A stretch of DNA of 64,000 bases from Cupriavidus cauae (lineage in GTDB: Bacteria > Pseudomonadota > Gammaproteobacteria > Burkholderiales > Burkholderiaceae), in NCBI RefSeq assembly GCF_008632125.1, contig NZ_VWRN01000002.1, positions 1-64,000 of the forward strand. Reading direction: 5' to 3'. Each line of letters begins with the position of its first letter. Position 1 is the first letter of the stretch. The translations under genes and the position numbers were made by a program. The notes below the pieces were generated by a model. The model saw only the letters and a program-made list of their open reading frames with translations, made no database searches and was not told the origin of the DNA. This document shows, one piece after another, positions 40,029 to 48,039 of this stretch.

Positions 40029-40490
40029 ATGACGACAAACGGGCCAGACCTGTGGTTCTCCTTCGTGCGGGCGCACCGGCTGATCATCCGTGAGGTGGAA
40101 CGGCGCCTTGCCGACGCCGGGCTGCCCACCTATGCCTGGTACGACGTGCTGTGGGGCCTGGAGAGCGGTCCGGGCGGCACGCGCCGCATGCACGAGCTGG
40201 CCGACGCGCTTGTCATCGAGCGCTACAACCTGACCCGTCTGGTCGACCGGCTGGAGAGCGAGGGCCTGGTCACGCGCACTCGCTCGGCCGACGACGGCCG
40301 CGCCGCCTTCCTCACGATCACGCGCGAAGGCCGCGCGCTGCGCAAGAAGATGTGGAAGATCTACCAGGCCACGATCGCCGATCTGTTCCTGTCCCAATTC
40401 GATCCCACCGACGAGCGGCGCTTCGCCGACGCGCTCGAGCGCGCCGCGCAGGCCGTGCGCGCTGCCGCGGCCGCATCGCGCCCTTCCTGA
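40029..40490 (+). CDS. MarR-family regulator
   Basis: A 153-residue winged-helix repressor. The DNA-binding part spans about residues 30-100 (MHELADALVIERYNLTRLVDRLESEGLVTR) with the wing RSADDGRAAFLTIT. GGAGAG precedes the ATG at 40029. It probably represses itself and the GST-SugE-azoreductase genes through the TTGCA-N2-TGCAA sites, responding to an electrophile or aromatic compound; the inducer is inferred. Confidence 0.92.
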   Translation: MTTNGPDLWFSFVRAHRLIIREVERRLADAGLPTYAWYDVLWGLESGPGGTRRMHELADALVIERYNLTRLVDRLESEGLVTRTRSADDGRAAFLTITREGRALRKKMWKIYQATIADLFLSQFDPTDERRFADALERAAQAVRAAAAASRPS

Positions 40491-40728
40491 CGCCGCTGCG
40501 CCGGTCCCTGGCCCAGGTGGGAACCGGCTGACGACCCACCACCGGGACCAACCCGCCCTCCCACCATCACACTCGCGCACCACGCCGTGACTGTCGCCGG
40601 CCCGGCGACGGCACGCGCGCGTCGACCGCTGCCGTGCCAGCACGCCGGTGCCGCCGGCAATCCGCCGACCGCCCTCTCCGATCGCTCCACCGATGGCCGT
40701 GCTTGCCGAAGCCGCCTCCATCGTCTAC

Positions 40729-40759
40729 AGTTGCATCTGCAACGATTGCAGATGCAACT
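40729..40759. promoter_or_regulatory. Double MarR operator upstream of GST
   Basis: A perfect 14-bp inverted repeat with 3-bp centre: arms at 40729-40742 and 40746-40759. Each arm itself holds the palindrome TTGCA-N2-TGCAA (40731-40742 and 40746-40757). It lies 38 bp before the GST ATG. The rest of the 306-bp gap shows no gene. Confidence 0.8.
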
Positions 40760-40796
40760 GATAGCCATATCGCAGGACATCATCGGAGGAACCACC

Positions 40797-41477
40797 ATGT
40801 CATCCGTCATCCCGTCAAGGCTGACCACGCCAGACCTGACCTTCTACACTGCCAACACCCCCAATGGCCAGAAGGTCAGCATCTATCTGCAGGAAGCCGG
40901 ATTGCCCTACCGGCAGGTGGATGTCGCCCTGGACAAGGGCGAACAGCGCCACCCCGACTATCTCGCGATCAACCCGAACGGCAAGATCCCGGCGCTGGTC
41001 GATCACGGCGAAGGCATCACCGTGTTCGAGTCCGGGGCGATCCTCGGCTATCTGTCGAGCCAGTACGGCCCCCTGCATCCGACGCAGCGCCACGAGCAGT
41101 GGCAGGTCCAGCAATGGCTGCATTTCCAGGTCGGCGGCATCGGACCGATGCTGGGACAGCTGTGGTGGTTCCTGCATGGCTCGCAGAGCGGAAATCGCGA
41201 AGCGATCGAGCGCTACACGAAGGAAGCGCATCGGCTCTATGGGGTGGTGGACCGACGGCTGGCGGAATCGAACTATCTGGCGCTGGACCGTTACACCATT
41301 GCCGACATCGCCGCCTTTCCGTGGTTGCGTAGCCATGACGAACTGCGGCTCGACATCGGGCAATACCGGCATGTGGCCCGCTGGCTCGAGCGCATCGCCG
41401 AGCGGCCGGCGGTACAACGCGGCCTCGCGGCGTTGCGCCGGCCCGCGGCGGCGACGCAGGATCGGGCGGAGGCGTGA
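40797..41477 (+). CDS. Glutathione S-transferase family protein
   Basis: A 226-residue cytosolic GST of the YghU/YfcG-like kind. The thioredoxin-like N-domain has TANTPNGQKVSIYLQEAGLPY and the glutathione-contact PNGKIPALVDH...VFESGAILGYL. The helical C-domain covers about 95-210. GGAGGAACC precedes the ATG at 40797. It is the first of three co-directed detoxification genes; the SMR gene begins 3 bp after its stop. Confidence 0.92.
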   Translation: MSSVIPSRLTTPDLTFYTANTPNGQKVSIYLQEAGLPYRQVDVALDKGEQRHPDYLAINPNGKIPALVDHGEGITVFESGAILGYLSSQYGPLHPTQRHEQWQVQQWLHFQVGGIGPMLGQLWWFLHGSQSGNREAIERYTKEAHRLYGVVDRRLAESNYLALDRYTIADIAAFPWLRSHDELRLDIGQYRHVARWLERIAERPAVQRGLAALRRPAAATQDRAEA

Positions 41478-41480
41478 GCG

Positions 41481-41804
41481 ATGGCGTGGACCTTTCTGTT
41501 TGCCGCCGCCGCGCTGGAGATCGTGATGGGCGTCGCGCTGAAGTTGAACCAGGGCTGGACACGGCTGCTGCCGAGCGTGGTGGCCGTTGCCGCTGGACTG
41601 GCCAGCATCTTCCTGCTGGCCAAGGCGCTGCGCAATCTGCCTGTGGGCACCGCCTATGCGATCTGGACCGGCATCGGCACGCTGGGGCTGGTCGCGATCG
41701 GCATCGTCAGCTTCGGCGAGGGCATGCAATGGCAGCGGCTGCTGTTCCTGACGCTGACGGTGGTGGGGATCATCGGGCTGCGGTTCTCCGAGGCGGTGAG
41801 CTGA
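41481..41804 (+). CDS. sugE: SMR-family exporter, SugE/Gdx type
   Basis: A 107-residue protein with four membrane helices. The essential Glu is E13 (ALEIVMG). The SugE-type segment LPVGTAYAIWTGIG and RLLPS are present. SugE/Gdx proteins export guanidinium or quaternary ammonium compounds as antiparallel dimers. The usual Trp three residues after the Glu is Met16 here, so specificity may differ. It starts 3 bp after the GST stop. Confidence 0.88.
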   Translation: MAWTFLFAAAALEIVMGVALKLNQGWTRLLPSVVAVAAGLASIFLLAKALRNLPVGTAYAIWTGIGTLGLVAIGIVSFGEGMQWQRLLFLTLTVVGIIGLRFSEAVS

Positions 41805-41832
41805 CCTGCGGCATAAACCATCGGGAGCCACG

Positions 41833-42531
41833 ATGAAAACCGTGCTTCATGTCAGCGCCAGCCCCAATGGGGAGGCGTCGACCAGCCGCGCCACAGGCGC
41901 CGCGTTGATCGAGCGGATGCGGCAGCGGGAAACGCTGCGCGTGGTCGAGCGTGACCTGGCGCGTCGTCCGCCGCCCCTGGTCGATGGCGCATTCGCGCAT
42001 GCCAGCCTCGCGGCGGAGTTTACCGATGCGGTCAGCGATACGGGCGTGCTTGCCTTCTCGGCATCGCTGATCGCCGAATTGCGGGCCGCGGATCGCATCG
42101 TGATCTCCACGCCGATGCACAACTTCACGGTACCCGCCACGCTGAAGGCCTGGATCGATCAGATTCTGCGCCCCGGCCGCACCTTCGCGCGCACGCCGGA
42201 AGGCAAGAAGGGAATGCTGCCCGACCGCCCGGTCTATCTGATCGTCGGCAGCGGCGGGCCGCTCGGCGATGACGGCAAGGGGCAGCCGGATTTCCTGACG
42301 CCGTATCTGCGTCACGCGCTGGCCACCGCCGGCCTGCACGACCTGTCGGTGTTGCGGCTGGACAATCTGCGGCGCGGACCCGCCTGTCTCGAGCGCGCGC
42401 AGGCCCTGGCCGACGCGTGGATCGCGCAGCAGATCGCGGCGCTGTCTCCGCCACCGCGCGGCTCGTCGGCGCCTATCGAGGCGCCAGCGTTGGCACCGCG
42501 GCAAGACCGGCTCAACCGCGAAGCACTATGA
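41833..42531 (+). CDS. azoR: FMN-dependent NADH-azoreductase
   Basis: A 232-residue flavodoxin-fold quinone/azo reductase. The phosphate-binding start is HVSASPNGEASTSR; STPMHNFTVPATLKAWIDQILRPGRTF is the AzoR signature. It reduces azo and quinone compounds by two electrons. It is 28 bp after sugE in the presumed MarR-controlled set. The last 30 residues are Pro/Ala-rich. Its 3' end overlaps the convergent SnoaL-like gene by 6 bp. Confidence 0.92.
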   Translation: MKTVLHVSASPNGEASTSRATGAALIERMRQRETLRVVERDLARRPPPLVDGAFAHASLAAEFTDAVSDTGVLAFSASLIAELRAADRIVISTPMHNFTVPATLKAWIDQILRPGRTFARTPEGKKGMLPDRPVYLIVGSGGPLGDDGKGQPDFLTPYLRHALATAGLHDLSVLRLDNLRRGPACLERAQALADAWIAQQIAALSPPPRGSSAPIEAPALAPRQDRLNREAL

Positions 42532-42960
42532 CGTGATCCCCTGCGCGCGCAGTTCCGCTTCCTCGTCGCCGGCGATCCAGCCGAAGATCCTTGCATCGCC
42601 CTCGCGCAGCTGGACCAGGTAGTGGACGCTGAACCGCACCACGCGAGGGGCCTCGCCGGGGCGCTCGAAGGTGGAGGCCCACGCCACGCTGGCGACGCCA
42701 TGCATCGGGTCGATCTGGTGCACCGCCACATGGTCGACGGCCATATCGCGCATGCCCATCGCGCGGTAGTGATCGAAGCCCTTGCCCATCACGCCGCGTA
42801 GTTGCTCGTCGTTGGTGCCGGTCATCACGCCGCCGGGCCACGCCGTGATAAAGCTCTCGGCAAAAAATCCGGCGACCGTTTCCAGGTCGGCCTCGCCGCG
42901 CAGGCCCTGCACGAAGCACTGCTGGTATCGCTCGAATAGCTGCTCGATGTCTTGCCGCAT
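42526..42960 (-). CDS. SnoaL/NTF2-like protein
   Basis: A 144-residue protein with a cone-shaped alpha+beta NTF2-like pattern (FAESFITAWPGG, then WASTFERPGEAPRVVRFSVHYLVQ). Such folds act as small isomerases, hydrolases or ligand binders; no catalytic residues can be named. AGGAG precedes the ATG at 42960. Followed closely by the convergent azoreductase gene. Confidence 0.75.
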   Translation of the reverse strand: MRQDIEQLFERYQQCFVQGLRGEADLETVAGFFAESFITAWPGGVMTGTNDEQLRGVMGKGFDHYRAMGMRDMAVDHVAVHQIDPMHGVASVAWASTFERPGEAPRVVRFSVHYLVQLREGDARIFGWIAGDEEAELRAQGITS

Positions 42961-43057
42961 GGGTCTGCTCCTCGATGGGTGTTTCCCCTCCCCGGTCCCT
43001 TCGGACAAGATAGTCAAACATCGATCAATCCGCCTGGCCATCGCAGTCCGCCGGCGT

Positions 43058-44041
43058 TCATTGCAGCGAGATGTGCACCGTCTGGAATACCTTGCCCCAG
43101 CGATCGACCTCTTCGACCAGGTACTGCCGGAACTGCTCGCGCGAGCCGCCGACGACAATGGCCCCCTGCGATACCAGCGTGTCGCGCACGTCGGGCGAGG
43201 CCAGCGCCTTGTTGACTTCGGCGTTCAGGCGGTCGAGCACTTCCCTGGGCGTTCCCGCCGGCGCCAGCAGGCCGTTCCACGAATCGGCCTCGAATCCGGG
43301 CAGCCCCGCCTCCTCCATCGTCGGCAGCTGCGGCATCTGCGGCATGCGCTTCTTCGATGCCACCGCGATCGCGCGCGGATTGCCGGACTTCAACGTGGGC
43401 AACGCCGACATCGACGTCATGAACACCATGTCGACGGTGCCTGCCATCAGGTCCGTCAGCGCGGCCGACGCTCCCTTGTAAGGAACATGCAGCATGTCGA
43501 TGCCCGCGCGCTGCTTCAGCAGTTCGCCGGCCAGGTGCTGCGATCCGCCGGCGCCGGTCGAGCCGAAGGTCAAGGTCCCCGGCATTTTCTTCGCCAGTGC
43601 GATCAGCGAGCGCAGGTCGTGCGCCGGCAGCCTGGTCGATACCGCCAGGACGGCCGGCGCCGTCATCACGTTGGCGATCGGCTCGAAGCTCTTGAGCACA
43701 TCGAACTTCAGCCCCTTGTAAAGGTACTTGGTCATCGTGATCGGCGCCGCTGCCAGCAGCAGCGTGTAGCCATCCGGGGGCGCCGACGCGACATAGTCGG
43801 AGGCGATGTTGGAGCCCGCGCCCACCTTGTTCTCGACGATGACCGGCTGCCCCAGCCCCGCCTGCAGCTTGCCGGCCAGCAAGCGCGCCGTCAGATCGGT
43901 GGGACCGCCGGCCTGGTAGCCGACGATGATGCGGATCGGCTTGGTGGGATAGCCGGACGGCGTGGCATGTGCCGCGGTGGCAAAGGAAAGGATCAGCGCA
44001 CCGGCGGCGAGAGCGCCGGCGACCGGACCGAATGTCTTCAT
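43058..44041 (-). CDS. Bug-family solute-binding protein
   Basis: A 327-residue periplasmic receptor of the tripartite tricarboxylate transporter type. The signal peptide covers residues 1-26 (ending ATAAHA). The Bug fold follows: PTKPIRIIVGYQAGGPTDLTAR, VENKVGAGSNIA, LTFGSTGAGGSQHLAGELL and LPTMEEAGLPGF. It binds a carboxylate; no TctA/TctB partners are in the window, which is common for Bug proteins. GGAG precedes the ATG at 44041. Divergent from an MmgE/PrpD gene. Confidence 0.92.
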   Translation of the reverse strand: MKTFGPVAGALAAGALILSFATAAHATPSGYPTKPIRIIVGYQAGGPTDLTARLLAGKLQAGLGQPVIVENKVGAGSNIASDYVASAPPDGYTLLLAAAPITMTKYLYKGLKFDVLKSFEPIANVMTAPAVLAVSTRLPAHDLRSLIALAKKMPGTLTFGSTGAGGSQHLAGELLKQRAGIDMLHVPYKGASAALTDLMAGTVDMVFMTSMSALPTLKSGNPRAIAVASKKRMPQMPQLPTMEEAGLPGFEADSWNGLLAPAGTPREVLDRLNAEVNKALASPDVRDTLVSQGAIVVGGSREQFRQYLVEEVDRWGKVFQTVHISLQ

Positions 44042-44370
44042 GGATGTCTCCGTCATGGCATCAGGGATGGCGCATTGCCGCATGGCTGCGCTCTGTTCGT
44101 CGGCAACGACCGGCTGGTGCCCGCCGTTTTCCGCATGGCAACCGCGACATACCGCACGTGTCCGGTCGCACCATCGCCATGGTGTGTGAACCGCTCGCCC
44201 CTGAGAACTTCCGATTCGGCCCGCTGCCATGAGAAAAACTCAATACAGCGCCACTGGTCCCGCACCGCCCTGGCATTCCTGTATGTCATACCTGCACGAT
44301 CAATTGGAAGTTGCCATCCGCACCGCCCTGCGCGAGCATCGGCGCCAGCCTGCCAACGTGAACGGACCCC
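44042..44370. promoter_or_regulatory. Divergent control region, Bug/MmgE genes
   Basis: 329 bp with no gene seen. It contains the palindrome GTATG-T-CATAC at 44281-44291. On the minus strand CAGGTATGAC (complement of 44284-44293) is also found in direct orientation at 46721-46730, upstream of the acyl-CoA dehydrogenase gene. Both may be bound by the LysR protein encoded between them. Confidence 0.45.
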
Positions 44371-45696
44371 ATGACCATCATCGAGACCTTTTCCGCCTTC
44401 GCCCAGCAGCCCGGCCCCGGCGCGCGCTCCAGCGAAGTGATCTACCACGCCAAGCGTGCGGTGATCGACTGGTATGCGGCATTACTGCCGGGCGCGGTCG
44501 TCGCGCCTTGCACGCTGCTGGAGCGCGCCTGCGCCGACGATCTCGATCGCGGCGATGCCCGCCTGGCCCTGGGGCGCCCGGCCACCGCGCGAACCGCGGC
44601 GCTGATCAACGGCACCGCCGCGCATACGGTGGAGGTCGACGACATCTACAAGCACGCGATCTACCATCCGGGCGCGCCCACGATCGCGGCCGCGCTTGCC
44701 GCCGCCCAGCAACGCCGGGCAAGCGGCGCGGCATTCCTGCACGCGGTGGTGATCGGCTACGAGATCTCGACGCGGATCGGCGCGGCGCTTGGCCGCACGC
44801 ATTACCGTTACTGGCACAACACCGGCACCGTCGGCACCTTTGGCGCCGCCGCGGCCGCCGCTGCCCTGTTCCAGCTCGATGCCGCGCGCTTTGCGCATTC
44901 GCTTGCCACCAGCGCCACCTTCGCCGCGGGCCTGCAGCAGGCGTTTCGCATGGACTCGATGTCCAAGCCGCTGCATTCGGGCCGGGCCGCCGAGGCGGGA
45001 CTGTTGGCCGCGATGGCGGCCGAGGCCGGGGTCACCGGTTCGCTCGACGTGATCGACGGCGAAGCGGGCCTGGGACGCGCGATGAGCGACGGGCCGGATT
45101 GGCAGGCGGCCGCCGCAACACTGGGCCGCGATTTCCATATCACGCAGATCACCTTCAAGAACCACGCGTGCTGCGGCCATACCTTCGCCGCGATCGACGG
45201 CGCCCAGGCCTTGCAGCGCGCGCATGGGTTCTCCGTCGACGATATCGCCGCGGTGCGGATCGGCACCTATCGCCCGGCCCTCGATGTTGCCGGCAACCCC
45301 GACCCGCGCACCGCGGCCGAGGCCCGCTTCAGCGTGCCGTTTGTCGTGGCCTCCGCGCTGATCCATGGCAGCGTGCGGCTGGCCGCGTTCTCCGCGGAAC
45401 GGCTGGCCGATCCGGCGATCCGCGCCCTGATGTCGCGCATCGAACTGTCGGTCGACGGCGAGCTCGATGCCGCCTTCCCGGGACAACGCGCGGCGCGCGT
45501 CACGGTACGCCTGCGCGATGGGCGCGAACTGACCCATCTGCAGCCGAACCGCAAGGGCGATCCCGAAGAGCCGCTGAGCGATGCCGACCTCGACGACAAG
45601 TTCGTCGAGCTGGTGGAGCCGGTGCTGGGCCCGGCCCGAACGCGCACGCTGCTGCGGCAGCTGTGGGCGCTCGACAGCGCGGTCTCGTTGCCCTGA
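44371..45696 (+). CDS. MmgE/PrpD family protein
   Basis: A 441-residue protein of the 2-methylcitrate dehydratase/immune-responsive-gene fold. Typical segments are INGTAAHTVEVDDIY, HPGAPTIAAALA, GYEISTRIGAALG, HNTGTVGTFGAAAAAA and ITFKNHACCGHTFAAIDG. In this genome propionate uses AcnD, so this member probably dehydrates or isomerises another carboxylate. Neighbouring Bug, acyl-CoA dehydrogenase and CoA-ligase genes support an organic-acid pathway. Confidence 0.9.
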   Translation: MTIIETFSAFAQQPGPGARSSEVIYHAKRAVIDWYAALLPGAVVAPCTLLERACADDLDRGDARLALGRPATARTAALINGTAAHTVEVDDIYKHAIYHPGAPTIAAALAAAQQRRASGAAFLHAVVIGYEISTRIGAALGRTHYRYWHNTGTVGTFGAAAAAAALFQLDAARFAHSLATSATFAAGLQQAFRMDSMSKPLHSGRAAEAGLLAAMAAEAGVTGSLDVIDGEAGLGRAMSDGPDWQAAAATLGRDFHITQITFKNHACCGHTFAAIDGAQALQRAHGFSVDDIAAVRIGTYRPALDVAGNPDPRTAAEARFSVPFVVASALIHGSVRLAAFSAERLADPAIRALMSRIELSVDGELDAAFPGQRAARVTVRLRDGRELTHLQPNRKGDPEEPLSDADLDDKFVELVEPVLGPARTRTLLRQLWALDSAVSLP

Positions 45697-45755
45697 GGGG
45701 ATGGTGCGTCCGATGGCATAGATATAATGAAAAGTCATTGCTCGGACGCGACAAC

Positions 45756-46670
45756 ATGGCTCGGCGTATTCCCCCCTTGAACCCGCTGCGGGTCTTCGAA
45801 GTCGTGGCACGCAGTCAGAACCTGACCGTTGCCGCGCAGGAACTGCACGTTTCCCAGTCGGCGGTCAGCCGGCAGATCGCGGTACTCGAGGGCTACCTGG
45901 GCGTCGAGCTGTTTCGGCGAGAACGCCACGGCGTCTCGCTGACGCGCGTCGGCCAGGCCTATGCCGAGGAGGTCGTCCCGGCCTTCGATGCCATTGCCAC
46001 CGCGACGGCGCGGCTGCTGAAGAACACCTCGCAGGGCGCACTGCGCGTGCGCACCTACACGACCTTCGCGGCGAAATGGCTGATCCCGCGGCTGCCGGAC
46101 TTCCAGGCCCAGTATCCCAGCGTTGAAGTGCGCATCGACAACGCGATTCCCGATGTCGACTTCGATCGCGATCCCGCCGATCTTGCCATCCAGTTCGGCG
46201 ACGGCCGCTGGCCCCGGGTCAGCGCCGACTTCCTGTTCCACGACGAGATCGAACCGGTCTGCACGCCCGAATACCTGCGCACGCATCGCGGCGGCAGCCG
46301 GGGCAAGCCCGAAGCGCTGCTGCGCCACCGCCTGCTGGTGTCGCACTATCGCCGCAACGACTGGGATGATTGGCTGGCGTTCGCGGGCCTGACCGAGATG
46401 GCCGAGCGCACCGAACGCATGAGCTTCGGCAGTTCGGTGCTGACCTGGCAGGCCGCCCTCGATGGGCTTGGCATCGCGATCGGACAGGCGGCCATGCTGC
46501 AGGCCGAGCTGGCCTCCGGCCGCCTGATCCGGCCATTCGCGCGGCCGCTGGTGCGCAGCAAGTCCTACTATCTGGTCCGGCCGGCCGTGCAGCGCGAGTC
46601 CCGCAAGGTGACGGCATTCCGGGACTGGCTGCTCGACACCGTGGCGCGCGAACAGCGTGCGGCGAAATGA
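45756..46670 (+). CDS. LysR regulator, GcvA-like
   Basis: A 304-residue LysR protein with the GcvA-type start PPLNPLRVFEVVARSQNLTVAAQELHVSQSAVSRQI and effector domain from about residue 95. A -10 TATAAT lies at 45723-45728. It is embedded between the MmgE/PrpD and acyl-CoA dehydrogenase genes, whose upstream regions share a 10-bp element, so it is probably their activator. Confidence 0.9.
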   Translation: MARRIPPLNPLRVFEVVARSQNLTVAAQELHVSQSAVSRQIAVLEGYLGVELFRRERHGVSLTRVGQAYAEEVVPAFDAIATATARLLKNTSQGALRVRTYTTFAAKWLIPRLPDFQAQYPSVEVRIDNAIPDVDFDRDPADLAIQFGDGRWPRVSADFLFHDEIEPVCTPEYLRTHRGGSRGKPEALLRHRLLVSHYRRNDWDDWLAFAGLTEMAERTERMSFGSSVLTWQAALDGLGIAIGQAAMLQAELASGRLIRPFARPLVRSKSYYLVRPAVQRESRKVTAFRDWLLDTVAREQRAAK

Positions 46671-46770
46671 AGGACGCGCGTCGCGCGCCGCGCATCGCCC
46701 GACGCGGCCGCACGCGGCTCCAGGTATGACGATAAGTTCTACCTGCCCTCCAAACACGAAGTTCACAACC

Positions 46771-46819
46771 GTCTCGGGATAGCGGAAGCTGATGCCTGGC
46801 TTCCGCCCCATCCCGAGAC
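46771..46819 (+). promoter_or_regulatory. Long hairpin before acyl-CoA dehydrogenase
   Basis: GTCTCGGGAT (46771-46780) pairs with ATCCCGAGAC (46810-46819). Inside it GCGGAAGC (46782-46789) pairs with GCTTCCGC (46799-46806), with a 9-nt loop. The structure ends 6 bp before the ATG at 46826 and includes the only candidate ribosome-binding purines, so it could hide the start. A DNA-level operator is the alternative. Confidence 0.65.
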
Positions 46820-46825
46820 ATCGAC

Positions 46826-47989
46826 ATGAACTTTGAACTCAGCGAAGAGCATCAGGCATTTGCGGAATCGGTGCGCCGGTTCGCCCAGGACAAGCTCGCG
46901 CCCGGCGCGCTGCAGCGCGCGCATTCCGCCCAGTACCCGTGGGACGCGGCACGCATGCTGGCCGAGCAGGGATTGCTCGGCATCGCCTTCCCCGAAGAGG
47001 ACGGCGGCCAGGGCGGCACGCTGATGCACGCGGTCATCGCGATCCAGGAAATCGCGCTGGTCTGCCCGAAGAGCGCGGACATCGTGCAGGCCGGCAATTT
47101 CGGGCCGATCCGCACCTTCGTCGAATACGCGACGCCCGAACAGAAGGCGCGCTTCCTGCCCGATCTGCTCGCCGGCCGCAAACTGATCGCGCTCGGCATG
47201 ACCGAGCCGGAGGCCGGCTCCGCCGTCACCGAGCTGCGCACCACGGCGCGCCGCGACGGCGACCACTACGTGATCGACGGCAGCAAGATCTTCTCCACGC
47301 ACAGCCCCGAGGCCGAGCTGTTCCTGATCTACGTACGCTTCGGCCCCGGCGTCAACGGCATCGGTTCGGTGCTGGTGGAACGCGGCGCGCCGGGCTTCCA
47401 GGTCGGCGAGCCGTCGAAATTCATGAGCGGCGAGGAATGGTGCCAGCTCTATTTCGAGGACTGCCGCATTCCCGCTGACAACCTGCTGCTTGGCGAAGGC
47501 GGCTTCAAGCGCCAGATCGCCGGCTTCAACGTCGAGCGGCTGGGCAACTCGTCGCGCGCCCTCGCGCTCGGCCGCCACTGCTTCAACGTCGCGCGCGAAC
47601 ATGCGATGGTGCGCAAGCAGTTCGGTCGCGAATTGTGCGAATTCCAGGGGATTCAATGGAAGTTCGCGGAGATGGCTTTGAAGCTCGAATCCGCCCAGCT
47701 GCTGCTCTATCGCGCGGCCATGGAGGGCGAGCACGGCCTGCCGTCGGCGCATAGCACGGCAATGGCCAAGCTGGCCTGCAACCAGGCAGGCTGGGACGTC
47801 GCCAACGAGGCGCTGCAGATCATGGGCGGCATGGGCTACAGCCAGGAATCGATCGTCGAATATTGCCTGCGCCGCATCCGCGGATGGATGATCGCCGGCG
47901 GCTCGATCGAGATGCTGAAAAATCGCATCGCCGAGGGCGTGTTCGGCCGATCGTTCCCGCAGCGCTCGCCCAGGCCGGCCACAAACTGA
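46826..47989 (+). CDS. Acyl-CoA dehydrogenase
   Basis: A 387-residue FAD enzyme introducing an alpha,beta double bond into an acyl-CoA. The three-domain pattern is complete: N-terminal helices, GMTEPEAGSAVTELRTTA (flavin/substrate loop), NVERLGNSSRALALGRHC, RKQFGRELCEFQGIQWKFAEM and MGGMGYSQESIVEYCLRR. The usual C-terminal xGTxEI appears as GGSIEML. Followed 50 bp later by a CoA ligase; probably one operon. Substrate unknown. Confidence 0.93.
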   Translation: MNFELSEEHQAFAESVRRFAQDKLAPGALQRAHSAQYPWDAARMLAEQGLLGIAFPEEDGGQGGTLMHAVIAIQEIALVCPKSADIVQAGNFGPIRTFVEYATPEQKARFLPDLLAGRKLIALGMTEPEAGSAVTELRTTARRDGDHYVIDGSKIFSTHSPEAELFLIYVRFGPGVNGIGSVLVERGAPGFQVGEPSKFMSGEEWCQLYFEDCRIPADNLLLGEGGFKRQIAGFNVERLGNSSRALALGRHCFNVAREHAMVRKQFGRELCEFQGIQWKFAEMALKLESAQLLLYRAAMEGEHGLPSAHSTAMAKLACNQAGWDVANEALQIMGGMGYSQESIVEYCLRRIRGWMIAGGSIEMLKNRIAEGVFGRSFPQRSPRPATN

Positions 47990-48039
47990 GCAGGCCAGCC
48001 GACCGCTCCGACTTTCCTCATACCCCGTTTCCAGTTGCG

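Noticed and set aside
44229..45755. LysR frame extended about 500 codons upstream
   Set aside because: The extension is the shadow of the MmgE/PrpD gene in another frame; the LysR fold begins at 45756.
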